From assembly GCA_016875995.1 (NCBI GenBank), contig VGOG01000005.1, positions 1 to 46,189 of the forward strand: a stretch of DNA of 46,189 nt, given 5' to 3'. Made by a program: the position numbers and the translations under genes. Below the pieces are notes generated by a model, which had not been told where the DNA came from, searched no databases, and worked only from the letters and a program-made list of their open reading frames with translations. This document shows positions 23,742-30,378 of the stretch, piece after piece (the first letter of the stretch is position 1; the number at the start of each line of letters is the position of its first letter). The stretch is from Chloroflexota bacterium. GTDB taxonomy: Bacteria > Chloroflexota > Anaerolineae > VGOG01.

Positions 23742-23770
23742 ATTATACATCAAATTAGGCTAATGCGCAA
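23742..23770 (-). promoter_or_regulatory. Promoter of vapBC
   Basis: Minus-strand TTGCGC (23770-23765), a 17-bp spacer and TATAAT (23747-23742), about 30 nt ahead of the vapB ATG. It lies in the short gap before pstA and points away from it. Confidence 0.7.
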
Positions 23771-23797
23771 ATTTATCACTTAACGGAGAAACTTCAA

Positions 23798-24643
23798 ATG
23801 TCTCGCCAAACCACCCAGAAGATTGCTTTTGCCCTGGTAACCTTAGCTGCCATCGCAGTGGTGCTGCCCATCGTCCTGGTCGTGGTCTACATCGTCGCTC
23901 AGGGGATAGAAGCGATAAGCTGGGAGTTCATCACCGATTTCCCCCGCAGCGGGATGCGCGAGGGCGGGATACTGCCGGCGGTCATCGGCACGGTGGTGCT
24001 GACATTTGGCACAGCCATCGGCGCCATCCCTCTGGGCGTGGGAGCAGCCATCTACCTGGCCGAATACGCCCGCGACAACTGGCTGACCCGTGCCATCCGC
24101 CTGGCGATTATTAATTTGGCCGGCATACCCTCGGTGGTCTATGGCCTGTTCGGGCTGGGGATGTTCGTGCTCTTCCTGAAGTTCGGTACTTCCATCGTGG
24201 CCGGCTCTCTCACCCTGGGGCTGATGACCCTGCCGGTGGTGATCAGCACCGCCGAGGAGGCCATCCTGGCCGTGCCTCAGTCTTTCCGCGTGGTCAGCAT
24301 CTCGCTGGGTGGCACCAGGTGGCAGACAGTGCGGCAGGTGGTGCTCCCCCAGTCACTGCCGGGGATCATCACCGGCATCATCCTGGGCCTGGAGCGAGCG
24401 GCGGGCGAGACAGCCCCCATCCTGTTCACCGCCGCCGCCTTCTACCTGCCCCGCCTGCCCAGTTCCATCTTTGACCAGACCATGGCCCTCCCCTACCACC
24501 TCTACGTCATCTCCACCCAGGTGCCGGGGATGCCGCTGAGCATCCAGTATGGAACCGCTCTGGTGCTGCTAGTCCTTGTCCTTTCACTTGAGGTGGTGGC
24601 AACGACCATTCGCAGCTATTTCCGGCGAAGGAGACAGTGGTGA
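23798..24643 (+). CDS. pstA: Phosphate ABC transporter permease PstA
   Basis: A 281-aa membrane permease with six predicted helices. Marks of the family: an N-terminal KIAFALVTLAAIAVVLPIVLVVVYI, then SGMREGGILPAVIGTVVLT, GVGAAIYLAEYARD, LAGIPSVVYGLFGLGMFV, the ATPase-contact loop PQSFRVVSISLGGTRWQTVRQVVLPQ and GLERAAGETAPILFTAAAF. With PstC it forms the channel for phosphate. It is cut off from pstC by antisense vapBC and would be read either through that region or from an unseen promoter in the 90-bp gap; I found no convincing plus-strand promoter there. Confidence 0.95.
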   Translation: MSRQTTQKIAFALVTLAAIAVVLPIVLVVVYIVAQGIEAISWEFITDFPRSGMREGGILPAVIGTVVLTFGTAIGAIPLGVGAAIYLAEYARDNWLTRAIRLAIINLAGIPSVVYGLFGLGMFVLFLKFGTSIVAGSLTLGLMTLPVVISTAEEAILAVPQSFRVVSISLGGTRWQTVRQVVLPQSLPGIITGIILGLERAAGETAPILFTAAAFYLPRLPSSIFDQTMALPYHLYVISTQVPGMPLSIQYGTALVLLVLVLSLEVVATTIRSYFRRRRQW

Positions 24644-24797
24644 CTTCCTGCTTGCCGGATGCTGGGAAAAGAAGAAGCTATCGCTCTTGCCGAAGAAGCG
24701 CGGCAGTGGGCCTATGAACAACAGCAAACAGCAGCCCGATCGGGCAAAGAATAGGGTCACTAGCGCTGAGGCTTGGGAAAGCTCTGGGAGGCAAGGA

Positions 24798-25556
24798 GTG
24801 AAACCCGTCAAGATCCAGGTCAACGATCTCAGCGTCTACTACGATGGCCACCGCGCCTTGAACGGCGTCACCCTGTCCATCTACGCCAACGAGATCCTGG
24901 CCATCTTCGGCCCGGCCCACAGCGGACGCTCCACCTTCCTGCGAACCCTCAACCGCCTCAATGATCTCGTGGAGGGCATTTTGATTGACGGCCAGGTGCT
25001 TTTGGATGGGGAGGATATCTACGCCTCCGGCGTGGACGTGGTCGCCCTGCGGCGGCGGGTGGGGATGGTCTTCGCCCTGCCCATTCCCCTACCCGGCACT
25101 ATCCGCGAGAACATCACCTACGGCCCTCGGCTCAGCGGGGTGCACGACAAAGGCCGCCTGGACGCACTCGTAGAACGAACTCTGCGTCAGGCGGCCCTGT
25201 GGGACGAAGTCGAAGATCGCCTCGATGAGCCCGCCGCAGCTCTCTCCGGCGGTCAGCAGCAGCGGCTGTGCATCGCTCGTGTTCTCGCTTTGGAGCCCGA
25301 GGTCATCCTCCTGGACGCTCCTACCTCTGGACTGGATCCCATCTCCACGGCCAAGGTCGAAGGGTCGCTGCAGCAGCTCAAGAAGGACTACACCATCGTC
25401 ATCGTGCCCCATTCCATCCAGCAGGCGGCCCGCGTGGCGGACCACGCCGCTTTCTTCCTCACGGGAGAGCTGATCGAGCACGGGACGGGCCAGCAGATGT
25501 TCACCAACCCCCGGGACAAACGCACCGAGGAGTACATCACCGGCCGTTTCGGATAG
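24798..25556 (+). CDS. pstB: Phosphate ABC transporter ATPase PstB2, catalytic residues degenerate
   Basis: A 252-aa PstB. GTG at 24798 has GGGAGG six bases upstream and gives the family's usual N-terminus; ATG at 24714 would add 28 residues. The fold is complete but key ATP-site residues are lost. Walker A reads GPAHSGRST, with Arg44 for Lys. The Q-loop reads GMVFALPIPLPG, with Ala93 for Gln. Walker B ends LLDAPTS, with Ala174 for the catalytic Glu. The signature LSGGQ (149-153) and switch His205 (VPHSIQQ) are intact. Alone it should not hydrolyse ATP well. PstB1 has the mirror defects, so the pair could build one working site. The ORF is open and its length and alignment are conserved, arguing against a decaying pseudogene. 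Confidence 0.93.
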   Translation: MKPVKIQVNDLSVYYDGHRALNGVTLSIYANEILAIFGPAHSGRSTFLRTLNRLNDLVEGILIDGQVLLDGEDIYASGVDVVALRRRVGMVFALPIPLPGTIRENITYGPRLSGVHDKGRLDALVERTLRQAALWDEVEDRLDEPAAALSGGQQQRLCIARVLALEPEVILLDAPTSGLDPISTAKVEGSLQQLKKDYTIVIVPHSIQQAARVADHAAFFLTGELIEHGTGQQMFTNPRDKRTEEYITGRFG

Positions 25557-25558
25557 CT

Positions 25559-26005
25559 CTACTCCTGGGTTGGCTTCTCCTTCAGCCAGTCGCGCAAAGC
25601 GGCCTTGATCCTGGACTCCATTTCCCGGCCGATGGTGTCCCAGTCGTCCTCGGGCTCAGCGCCAGCCGACTTCGCGACCTCGGCTCTGATTTTGGCCTCC
25701 ATCTTCCGGCCGACGGTGTCCCAGTCGTCTTCGGGCTCAGCGCCGGCCCATCGGCCGACGGCACTTTTGGCACGGCTTTCCAGGCGCTGCCCGATCTCGT
25801 CCCAGTTGGCATCGGGCTCAGCCCCTGCCAGATCAGCAAGCTCAGCCCTGATCCTGGCCTCAATTCTCTGGCCGATGGTATGCCAATCGTCGGTCGGCTC
25901 GGCCCCAGCCAACTTGCCGATTTCTCCCCTGATCCTCGCTTCGATCCGGCGGCCAATGTCCTCCCATTCTTCGGTCGTTTGTCTCTGTGTGTCTTGGTCA
26001 GTCAC
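25559..26005 (-). CDS. Protein made of five tandem 27-aa repeats
   Basis: A 148-aa protein. GTG at 26005 has GGAGGAG eight bases upstream; GTG at 26014 is an alternative. After a short acidic start (TDQDTQRQTTEE) come five repeats of exactly 27 aa (81 bp), consensus WDTIGRxIEARIRAEvAxLAGAEPxDD, where Trp, the IG pair and the AGAEP linker are almost invariant. Each unit reads as one amphipathic helix plus a Pro turn, so the whole may form a rod or coiled assembly. I know no family with this motif. It is last in a four-gene minus-strand operon behind a rhomboid protease and is convergent with pstB2 (2-bp gap). Confidence 0.72.
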   Translation of the reverse strand: MTDQDTQRQTTEEWEDIGRRIEARIRGEIGKLAGAEPTDDWHTIGQRIEARIRAELADLAGAEPDANWDEIGQRLESRAKSAVGRWAGAEPEDDWDTVGRKMEAKIRAEVAKSAGAEPEDDWDTIGREMESRIKAALRDWLKEKPTQE

Positions 26006-26007
26006 GA

Positions 26008-26688
26008 TTACCACTCCTCCCAGTAGTTTTGGCGGCGTCCCAGCGTAAACAAGCGCACCAGCAGCAATCCCGCCACGAATCCCCCGATGTGGGCAAACCA
26101 GGCCACCCCGCCCACCTGCGCCACACCCAGGGCCAGCAAACCGTTGAAGAGCTGCAGCACAAACCAGAACCCCAGCACCAACAGCGCCGGTAGGTGAGTC
26201 ATACGCACAAAATAACCCAGAAAGAGCAGCGTTTGGATTCGAGCCCTGGGAAAGAGAACAATGTAAGCTCCCAAGACACCGGCTATAGCCCCACTGGCTC
26301 CGATAGTAGGTAAACGAGAGTTGGGACTGGCTAACACTTGAGCGGCGCTGGCTATTGACCCGGTCAGCAAATAGAAAACCAGGAAACGTCCCCGCCCCAT
26401 GCTGTCCTCGACGTTGTTACCGAAGATCCACAGGTACAGCATGTTGCCAGCGATGTGCATGAATCCCCCATGGAGAAACATGGAAGTCAGGAAGCTAAGA
26501 GCGACGGACGGGCCGAAATTGTGAATCACCTCGAAAGGCACCACACCCATGGTATAGAAGGTCTGTTCCAGCGTCCCGCCTGCCTCAGCCAGCAATTCGT
26601 AGGCGAAGGTTATTATGTTAACGACGATGATGCTGACAGTGAGAGCCGGGAAGCGGCGGGTGGGCGTGAAATCACGTATCGGTAGCAC
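26008..26688 (-). CDS. Rhomboid-family intramembrane serine protease
   Basis: A 226-aa membrane protein. GTG at 26688 (AAGGGGG five bases upstream) gives the typical N-terminus LPIRDFTPTRRFP and is preferred over TTG at 26712. Six or seven hydrophobic segments are seen. Catalytic residues: Asn82 in HIAGNMLYLWIFG, Ser132 in GASGAIAG and His200 in WFAHIGGF, so it should be active. Rhomboids cut transmembrane helices of client proteins. Its stop lies just before the start of the 27-aa-repeat gene, and its start abuts the pentapeptide gene end, so expression is coupled. The client is unknown. Confidence 0.93.
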   Translation of the reverse strand: MLPIRDFTPTRRFPALTVSIIVVNIITFAYELLAEAGGTLEQTFYTMGVVPFEVIHNFGPSVALSFLTSMFLHGGFMHIAGNMLYLWIFGNNVEDSMGRGRFLVFYLLTGSIASAAQVLASPNSRLPTIGASGAIAGVLGAYIVLFPRARIQTLLFLGYFVRMTHLPALLVLGFWFVLQLFNGLLALGVAQVGGVAWFAHIGGFVAGLLLVRLFTLGRRQNYWEEW

Positions 26689-26689
26689 A

Positions 26690-27262
26690 TCATCCCCCTT
26701 CGTTGCGGTCAAAGCCCTCGGGCATGGCAGCTCCCCTCAGGTTAGCCCCTTCCAGGTTGGTCTCCTCCAAGTTGGCCCCTCTCAAGCCCGCCCCTTCCAG
26801 ATTAGCGCCTTCCAGATTAGCCCCCAACAAATCGGCTTCCGATAGATCCGCCCCAACCAGGCTAGCTCTCACCAGGTCAACGCACACCAAGTCAGTGGCT
26901 GATAGATTTGCCTCTTCGAGAATGGCTTCCGTCAAAGTGGCTCCCCTCAGAGTGGCTGTGGCCAGGTCAGCCTTCGTCAGATCAGCCCCCTTCAGGTTAG
27001 CCATGCTCAGATTGGCCCTCATCAGACGAGCCTCCACCAGCACGGCTTCGACCAGGTCGGCACCAGCCAGGTCAGCGCCCTCCAAATCCGCCCCTGTGAG
27101 ATCGGCTTTTCCCAGTAGACCTCGCGCCAGGTTAGCGTAAGCCAGCGACATGCCTCTCAGGTCGGCGTTCCTGAGGTCGGCCTTCACAAAAGCCCTCGCC
27201 GCCGTATCCCTCAATATCTGCAGGACTTCCTGTCTCGATAGCTTTCTCAATTCAGTGGCCAT
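26690..27262 (-). CDS. Pentapeptide-repeat protein
   Basis: A 190-aa protein. The first 25 residues (MATELRKLSRQEVLQILRD...) look helical. The rest is about 30 pentapeptide units of form A(D/N)LxG, such as KADLTGADLEGADLAGADL, expected to form a right-handed quadrilateral beta-helix. Functions in this family vary, from gyrase protection to unknown scaffolding, and the sequence does not tell which. Second gene of a minus-strand operon: 3 bp after the zinc-ribbon gene and abutting the rhomboid start. Confidence 0.9.
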   Translation of the reverse strand: MATELRKLSRQEVLQILRDTAARAFVKADLRNADLRGMSLAYANLARGLLGKADLTGADLEGADLAGADLVEAVLVEARLMRANLSMANLKGADLTKADLATATLRGATLTEAILEEANLSATDLVCVDLVRASLVGADLSEADLLGANLEGANLEGAGLRGANLEETNLEGANLRGAAMPEGFDRNEGG

Positions 27263-27265
27263 TGG

Positions 27266-27793
27266 CTAGTTTCCTGCATCCGCCGCTTCAATTCCTTCAT
27301 CGGACACTGCTTCTAGTTCAAGCTCCGGTGCAGCTTCGGCCACCTGCGGTTGGGGTGATGGGTAAGGTAGCCCACAATAGGGGCAGATTTCCCACCGCAG
27401 CAGCATCAGCCGACCGCAGTGAGGACAAGCTTTCTTCAGCTCAGTGTGGCAGGCGGGGCAGAGGATGAAATCTGGCTCGACCCTGTGCTTGCACTCAGGA
27501 CACACTGGCTTTTCCTGGGTGATATCGTGTAACAGGGCTTCCTCTTCCAGGGTCCTGGCGTAAGCCTCCGCCAGGGTCTCTTGAGGACGAAGGATGAGAT
27601 AGATGAGCAAGCCTAAAGGCCCGAAGATCAAGACCACCAGAGAAGCGAGGAGTTGGGCGAAGATATCTCTGGATCTCAGCCGTATGTCGCGGAAGGTCCA
27701 GATGACCAAGCTCATCCAGAAGGCGGCGATGAAAGCGCTGATGAAAGCGACGATAGCTAACAGGATTGTCCCGATGTCCTCAAGTTGTGGCAT
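27266..27793 (-). CDS. Membrane protein with C-terminal double zinc ribbon
   Basis: A 175-aa protein; ATG at 27793 (AAGGAG upstream) is preferred, because an upstream ATG at 27829 coincides with the predicted transcription start. Two hydrophobic segments (about 8-32 and 48-70) anchor it. Then come two CxxC...CxxC knuckles, CPECKHRVEPDFILCPAC and CPHCGRLMLLRWEICPYC, each a four-cysteine zinc ribbon. The acidic C-terminus is Ala/Glu rich. The same layout recurs in small bacterial membrane proteins of unknown function. It heads the operon with the pentapeptide, rhomboid and 27-aa-repeat genes. Confidence 0.82.
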   Translation of the reverse strand: MPQLEDIGTILLAIVAFISAFIAAFWMSLVIWTFRDIRLRSRDIFAQLLASLVVLIFGPLGLLIYLILRPQETLAEAYARTLEEEALLHDITQEKPVCPECKHRVEPDFILCPACHTELKKACPHCGRLMLLRWEICPYCGLPYPSPQPQVAEAAPELELEAVSDEGIEAADAGN

Positions 27794-27831
27794 ATCCAAT
27801 CTGCTCCTTTTAAAGTATATTGATGGCAAAT

Positions 27832-27860
27832 ATTATACCACTTTCTTCTCTTTTTGTCAC
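27832..27860 (-). promoter_or_regulatory. Promoter of the zinc-ribbon/rhomboid operon
   Basis: Minus-strand GTGACA (27860-27855), a 17-bp spacer and TATAAT (27837-27832). The predicted start near 27825 leaves a leader of about 30 nt to the ATG at 27793. Confidence 0.7.
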
Positions 27861-27875
27861 TTGGCAACTTTCTAC

Positions 27876-29789
27876 TCAAGTCGCCTTCTCCAGGTAAACT
27901 AACAGGATCGAGACATCGGTTGGGTTGACACCCAATAGACGGGATGCCTGGCCAACGGTAGCTGGCCGGAACCGTTTCAACTTCTCTCGGGCCTCATTGC
28001 TCAAGCCCATCACGACCTCGTAGTCAAAATCGTCTGGGATCGGACGTTCCTCCAACCGCTTAACCCGCTCCACCTCCCGCCGCTGCTTTTCGATGTAGCC
28101 TGCGTACTTGGCCTCAATGGTCACTTGTTCGATGGCCTCAGGGGACAATGGCCGAGGACTGGGGATAAGAGTTTCTATCAACTCGTAGGTCATTTCCGGA
28201 CGGCGAAGGAATGGCAAAGCATTGACGCCATCGTTCAGAGGATCGAAGCCGCGTGCAGTCAGCTTCTCATTGACCTCCTCTGAAGGTGCTAGCCACGTTT
28301 CTTTGAGACGCCTCAACTCATCCTCTATGGCCTCCCTTTTCTCCTCCACCACCTCATAGCTTTCTCGCGGTAGCAATCCAACTCCGTAACCAACGGGCGA
28401 GAGACGCAGGTCAGCGTTGTCCTGACGTAGCAGCAGCCGGTACTCGGCACGGGAAGTCATCATGCGGTAGGGCTCAGTGATCTCCCTGGTCACCAGATCA
28501 TCAATGAGGACGCCGATGTAGGCCTGGTCACGCCTTAGAATGATAGGTTCTTTGCCCTGCGCTTTGCGAGCAGCGTTAATGCCGGCCATTATCCCCTGAG
28601 CAGCGGCCTCTTCGTAACCCGAGGTGCCGTTAATCTGCCCGGCGTGAAATAGCCCTTCCACTCGCCTGGTCTCCAGCGAGGGCTTGATCTGATCGGGATA
28701 CACGAAGTCATATTCGACGGCATAGCCCGGCCGCACGATCTCAGCTTTCCGCAGAGCAGGGATGCTGTGGAGCATGCCAAGCTGCACATCGCAGGGCATG
28801 GCGGTATACATCCCTTGTACATAGACCTCTGTGGTGCGCCACCCCTCAGGCTCCAGGAAGAGCTGGTGGGAGTCCTTGTGAGCGAAACGCACGATTTTCT
28901 CCTCGAAAGAAGGGCAGTAGCGCGGCCCTACCCCCTCGATGAAGCCTGAGGCGATGGGCGAACGATGGAGGTTTTCGCGCACGATGTGGTGCGTCTCCTC
29001 ATTGGTGCAAACCAGGTAGCACGGCAACTGGGGACGCCAATCGGTTTGGTGAGGAATCGGATAAATGGGGTTAGGTTCTGGATGTTGAAAGCTGGCAGTT
29101 GGCCCACGGAAGCTGAAGTACAGCGGGGTCTCGCTGCCCAACTGGGGGATAGTCCGGGAGAAATCTATGGTGCGGGCATTGATGCGGGGCGGGGTATTGG
29201 TCTGAAAGCGGCCCAGAGTGAAGCCCAACTCTCGTAGCGAGGCAGAGAGGCCAGCAGCCGGAAACTCACCAGCCCGCCCGGCGGGGAAGGTGATCTCGCC
29301 AGTCATGATCCTCGCTCCCAGGAAGGTGCCCGTGGCGAGGATCACCGTCTGGCCCCGCCACTCAACGCCAAGGTCAGTAACCACGCCCTTGACTCGATCA
29401 TCCTCTACCAAGAGCTTTTCAACCAGGCCCTGTTTGAGATCGAGATTCGGGACCATCTCCAGGGCATCCTTCATGGCCAGGGAATAGAGTCTTTTGTCAG
29501 CCTGAGCGCGGGGTGCGCGCACTGCTGGCCCCTTGGAAAGGTTGAGCAGGCGGATCTGGATAAAGGTCTGATCGAGGTTGTGAGCCATCTCGCCGCCCAG
29601 GGCATCAATCTCTTTAACCAGGTGTCCTTTAGCAGGTCCTCCAACGCCAGGATTACAAGGCATGGTAGCGATAAGATCAAGGTTCATCGTCACCAACAAC
29701 GTCCGGCAACCTATCCGGGCTGATGCCAGGGCTGCCTCACAGCCAGCGTGCCCTGCTCCAACGACGATCACATCGTACATAGACACCAT
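27876..29789 (-). CDS. mnmG: tRNA U34 carboxymethylaminomethyl synthesis protein MnmG (GidA)
   Basis: A 637-aa FAD enzyme of usual length. With MnmE it modifies uridine 34 of tRNAs, using a folate cofactor and FAD, to secure codon reading. Features: the dinucleotide fold DVIVVGAGHAGCEAALASAR (residues 5-24), NPGVGGPAKGHLVKEIDALGG, the PAVRAPRAQADKRLY stretch, VILATGTFLGARIMTGE, and the C-terminal helical domain with YAGYIEKQRREVERVKRLEE and the KLKRFRPATVGQASRLLGVNPTDVSILLVYL end that binds MnmE. GAGG lies upstream of the ATG at 29789; ATG at 29780 is also possible. A consensus promoter lies at 29811-29839. mnmE is not in the window. Confidence 0.98.
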   Translation of the reverse strand: MVSMYDVIVVGAGHAGCEAALASARIGCRTLLVTMNLDLIATMPCNPGVGGPAKGHLVKEIDALGGEMAHNLDQTFIQIRLLNLSKGPAVRAPRAQADKRLYSLAMKDALEMVPNLDLKQGLVEKLLVEDDRVKGVVTDLGVEWRGQTVILATGTFLGARIMTGEITFPAGRAGEFPAAGLSASLRELGFTLGRFQTNTPPRINARTIDFSRTIPQLGSETPLYFSFRGPTASFQHPEPNPIYPIPHQTDWRPQLPCYLVCTNEETHHIVRENLHRSPIASGFIEGVGPRYCPSFEEKIVRFAHKDSHQLFLEPEGWRTTEVYVQGMYTAMPCDVQLGMLHSIPALRKAEIVRPGYAVEYDFVYPDQIKPSLETRRVEGLFHAGQINGTSGYEEAAAQGIMAGINAARKAQGKEPIILRRDQAYIGVLIDDLVTREITEPYRMMTSRAEYRLLLRQDNADLRLSPVGYGVGLLPRESYEVVEEKREAIEDELRRLKETWLAPSEEVNEKLTARGFDPLNDGVNALPFLRRPEMTYELIETLIPSPRPLSPEAIEQVTIEAKYAGYIEKQRREVERVKRLEERPIPDDFDYEVVMGLSNEAREKLKRFRPATVGQASRLLGVNPTDVSILLVYLEKAT

Positions 29790-29810
29790 CCCATCCTCGA
29801 ATCTGGTCTA

Positions 29811-29839
29811 AGTATAATACACTCGGCCTTCTTTTGCAA
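29811..29839 (-). promoter_or_regulatory. Promoter of mnmG
   Basis: Minus-strand TTGCAA (29839-29834), a 17-bp spacer and TATACT (29816-29811), 22 nt ahead of the ATG at 29789. Confidence 0.7.
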
Positions 29840-29943
29840 GAGGGATAGTCGAGGCCAGGCTATAAACCGAGTACTCACCGATATCTGGCCCCAGCAAGAA
29901 ACTTAACATAGTTATATAAAACTTAACATAGCAAAATTGGGAC

Positions 29944-29972
29944 TTGACATATTTGAAAAAATGTGGTATAAT
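29944..29972 (+). promoter_or_regulatory. Upstream consensus promoter of the radC region
   Basis: A perfect TTGACA, a 17-bp spacer and a perfect TATAAT with an extended TGG before it. Transcription should start near 29979. About 140 nt of non-coding DNA lie between it and the riboswitch. Confidence 0.85.
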
Positions 29973-29978
29973 ATAAAA

Positions 29979-30082
29979 TGATAAGAAACCGATTGAAATA
30001 CACTGAAACAGCTAGTAATGAGGCTAGTCAAGCTCGGCAACGAAAGGGGTGAACTTCTAGGCTAAATGCCTCACTTCTCTCC
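29979..30082 (+). ncRNA. Possible leader or small RNA ahead of the riboswitch promoter
   Basis: A non-coding stretch between two strong promoters. It contains an AGGC-TAAAT-GCCT hairpin with flanking complementary bases, but no T-tract and no family that I recognise. It may be only the leader of the longer transcript. Confidence 0.25.
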
Positions 30083-30111
30083 TTGACAAATGTGGACATC
30101 TCAATTATAGT
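30083..30111 (+). promoter_or_regulatory. Promoter directly ahead of the c-di-GMP riboswitch
   Basis: TTGACA, a 17-bp spacer and TATAGT. The predicted start near 30118 falls at the very edge of the riboswitch aptamer. Confidence 0.8.
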
Positions 30112-30120
30112 TAAATATGT

Positions 30121-30240
30121 GGCCTAGCGAAAAGGGCAAACCTGGCGAAAGCCGGGGACGCAAAGATTCGGGTCTACGTTAGCAATTAGCCATTAGCGAA
30201 CGGCTCGTTAGCTGATGGCTAATAGGACGGCCGAGCTGCC
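30121..30240 (+). ncRNA. Cyclic di-GMP-I (GEMM-I) riboswitch aptamer
   Basis: It matches the GEMM-I core: AGGGCAAACC, then the P2 hairpin with GAAA tetraloop (CCTGGC-GAAA-GCCGGG) and the invariant GGGGACGCAAAG, then a GGGTCTA tetraloop-receptor region, a long P3 extension and the closing TAGGACGG...GAGCTGCC. P1 closes with GGC and AGC of the 5' side pairing GCTGCC at the end. The G expected at the ligand-pairing position (Vc2 position 20) is present, which fits c-di-GMP rather than cGAMP. P3 is enlarged by an inverted pair (TTAGCCATTAGC/GCTGATGGCTAA). Positioned in the 5' leader of radC. Confidence 0.88.
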
Positions 30241-30253
30241 GAAGGGCATTTGG

Positions 30254-30301
30254 AAACGTGCTTTTCAAAAGCAAGCCGGCCGGCCCGGAAAGCACGTTTT
30301 T
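30254..30301 (+). terminator. Riboswitch expression-platform terminator
   Basis: An 11-bp perfect stem, AAACGTGCTTT/AAAGCACGTTT, with a GC-rich loop and five T (30297-30301). It begins 13 nt after the aptamer and 78 nt before radC, so ligand binding should control read-through. I did not identify a clear antiterminator, so on- or off-type is open. Confidence 0.8.
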
Positions 30302-30378
30302 CATTTCAGGCAGTGAAGCCCTCAGCCCCGCCGCAGAGATCTCACACAAAATAGGAGAGAAGGAGGAATACCCCAATT

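Noticed and set aside
24714-24797. An N-terminal extension of PstB2 from ATG at 24714
   Set aside because: The residues are unlike PstB N-termini, and GTG at 24798 has a good ribosome site. It is kept only as an alternative.
26703-27140. A low-complexity Ser/Ala/Pro frame opposite the pentapeptide protein
   Set aside because: It is an artefact of the 15-bp periodicity of the pentapeptide gene.
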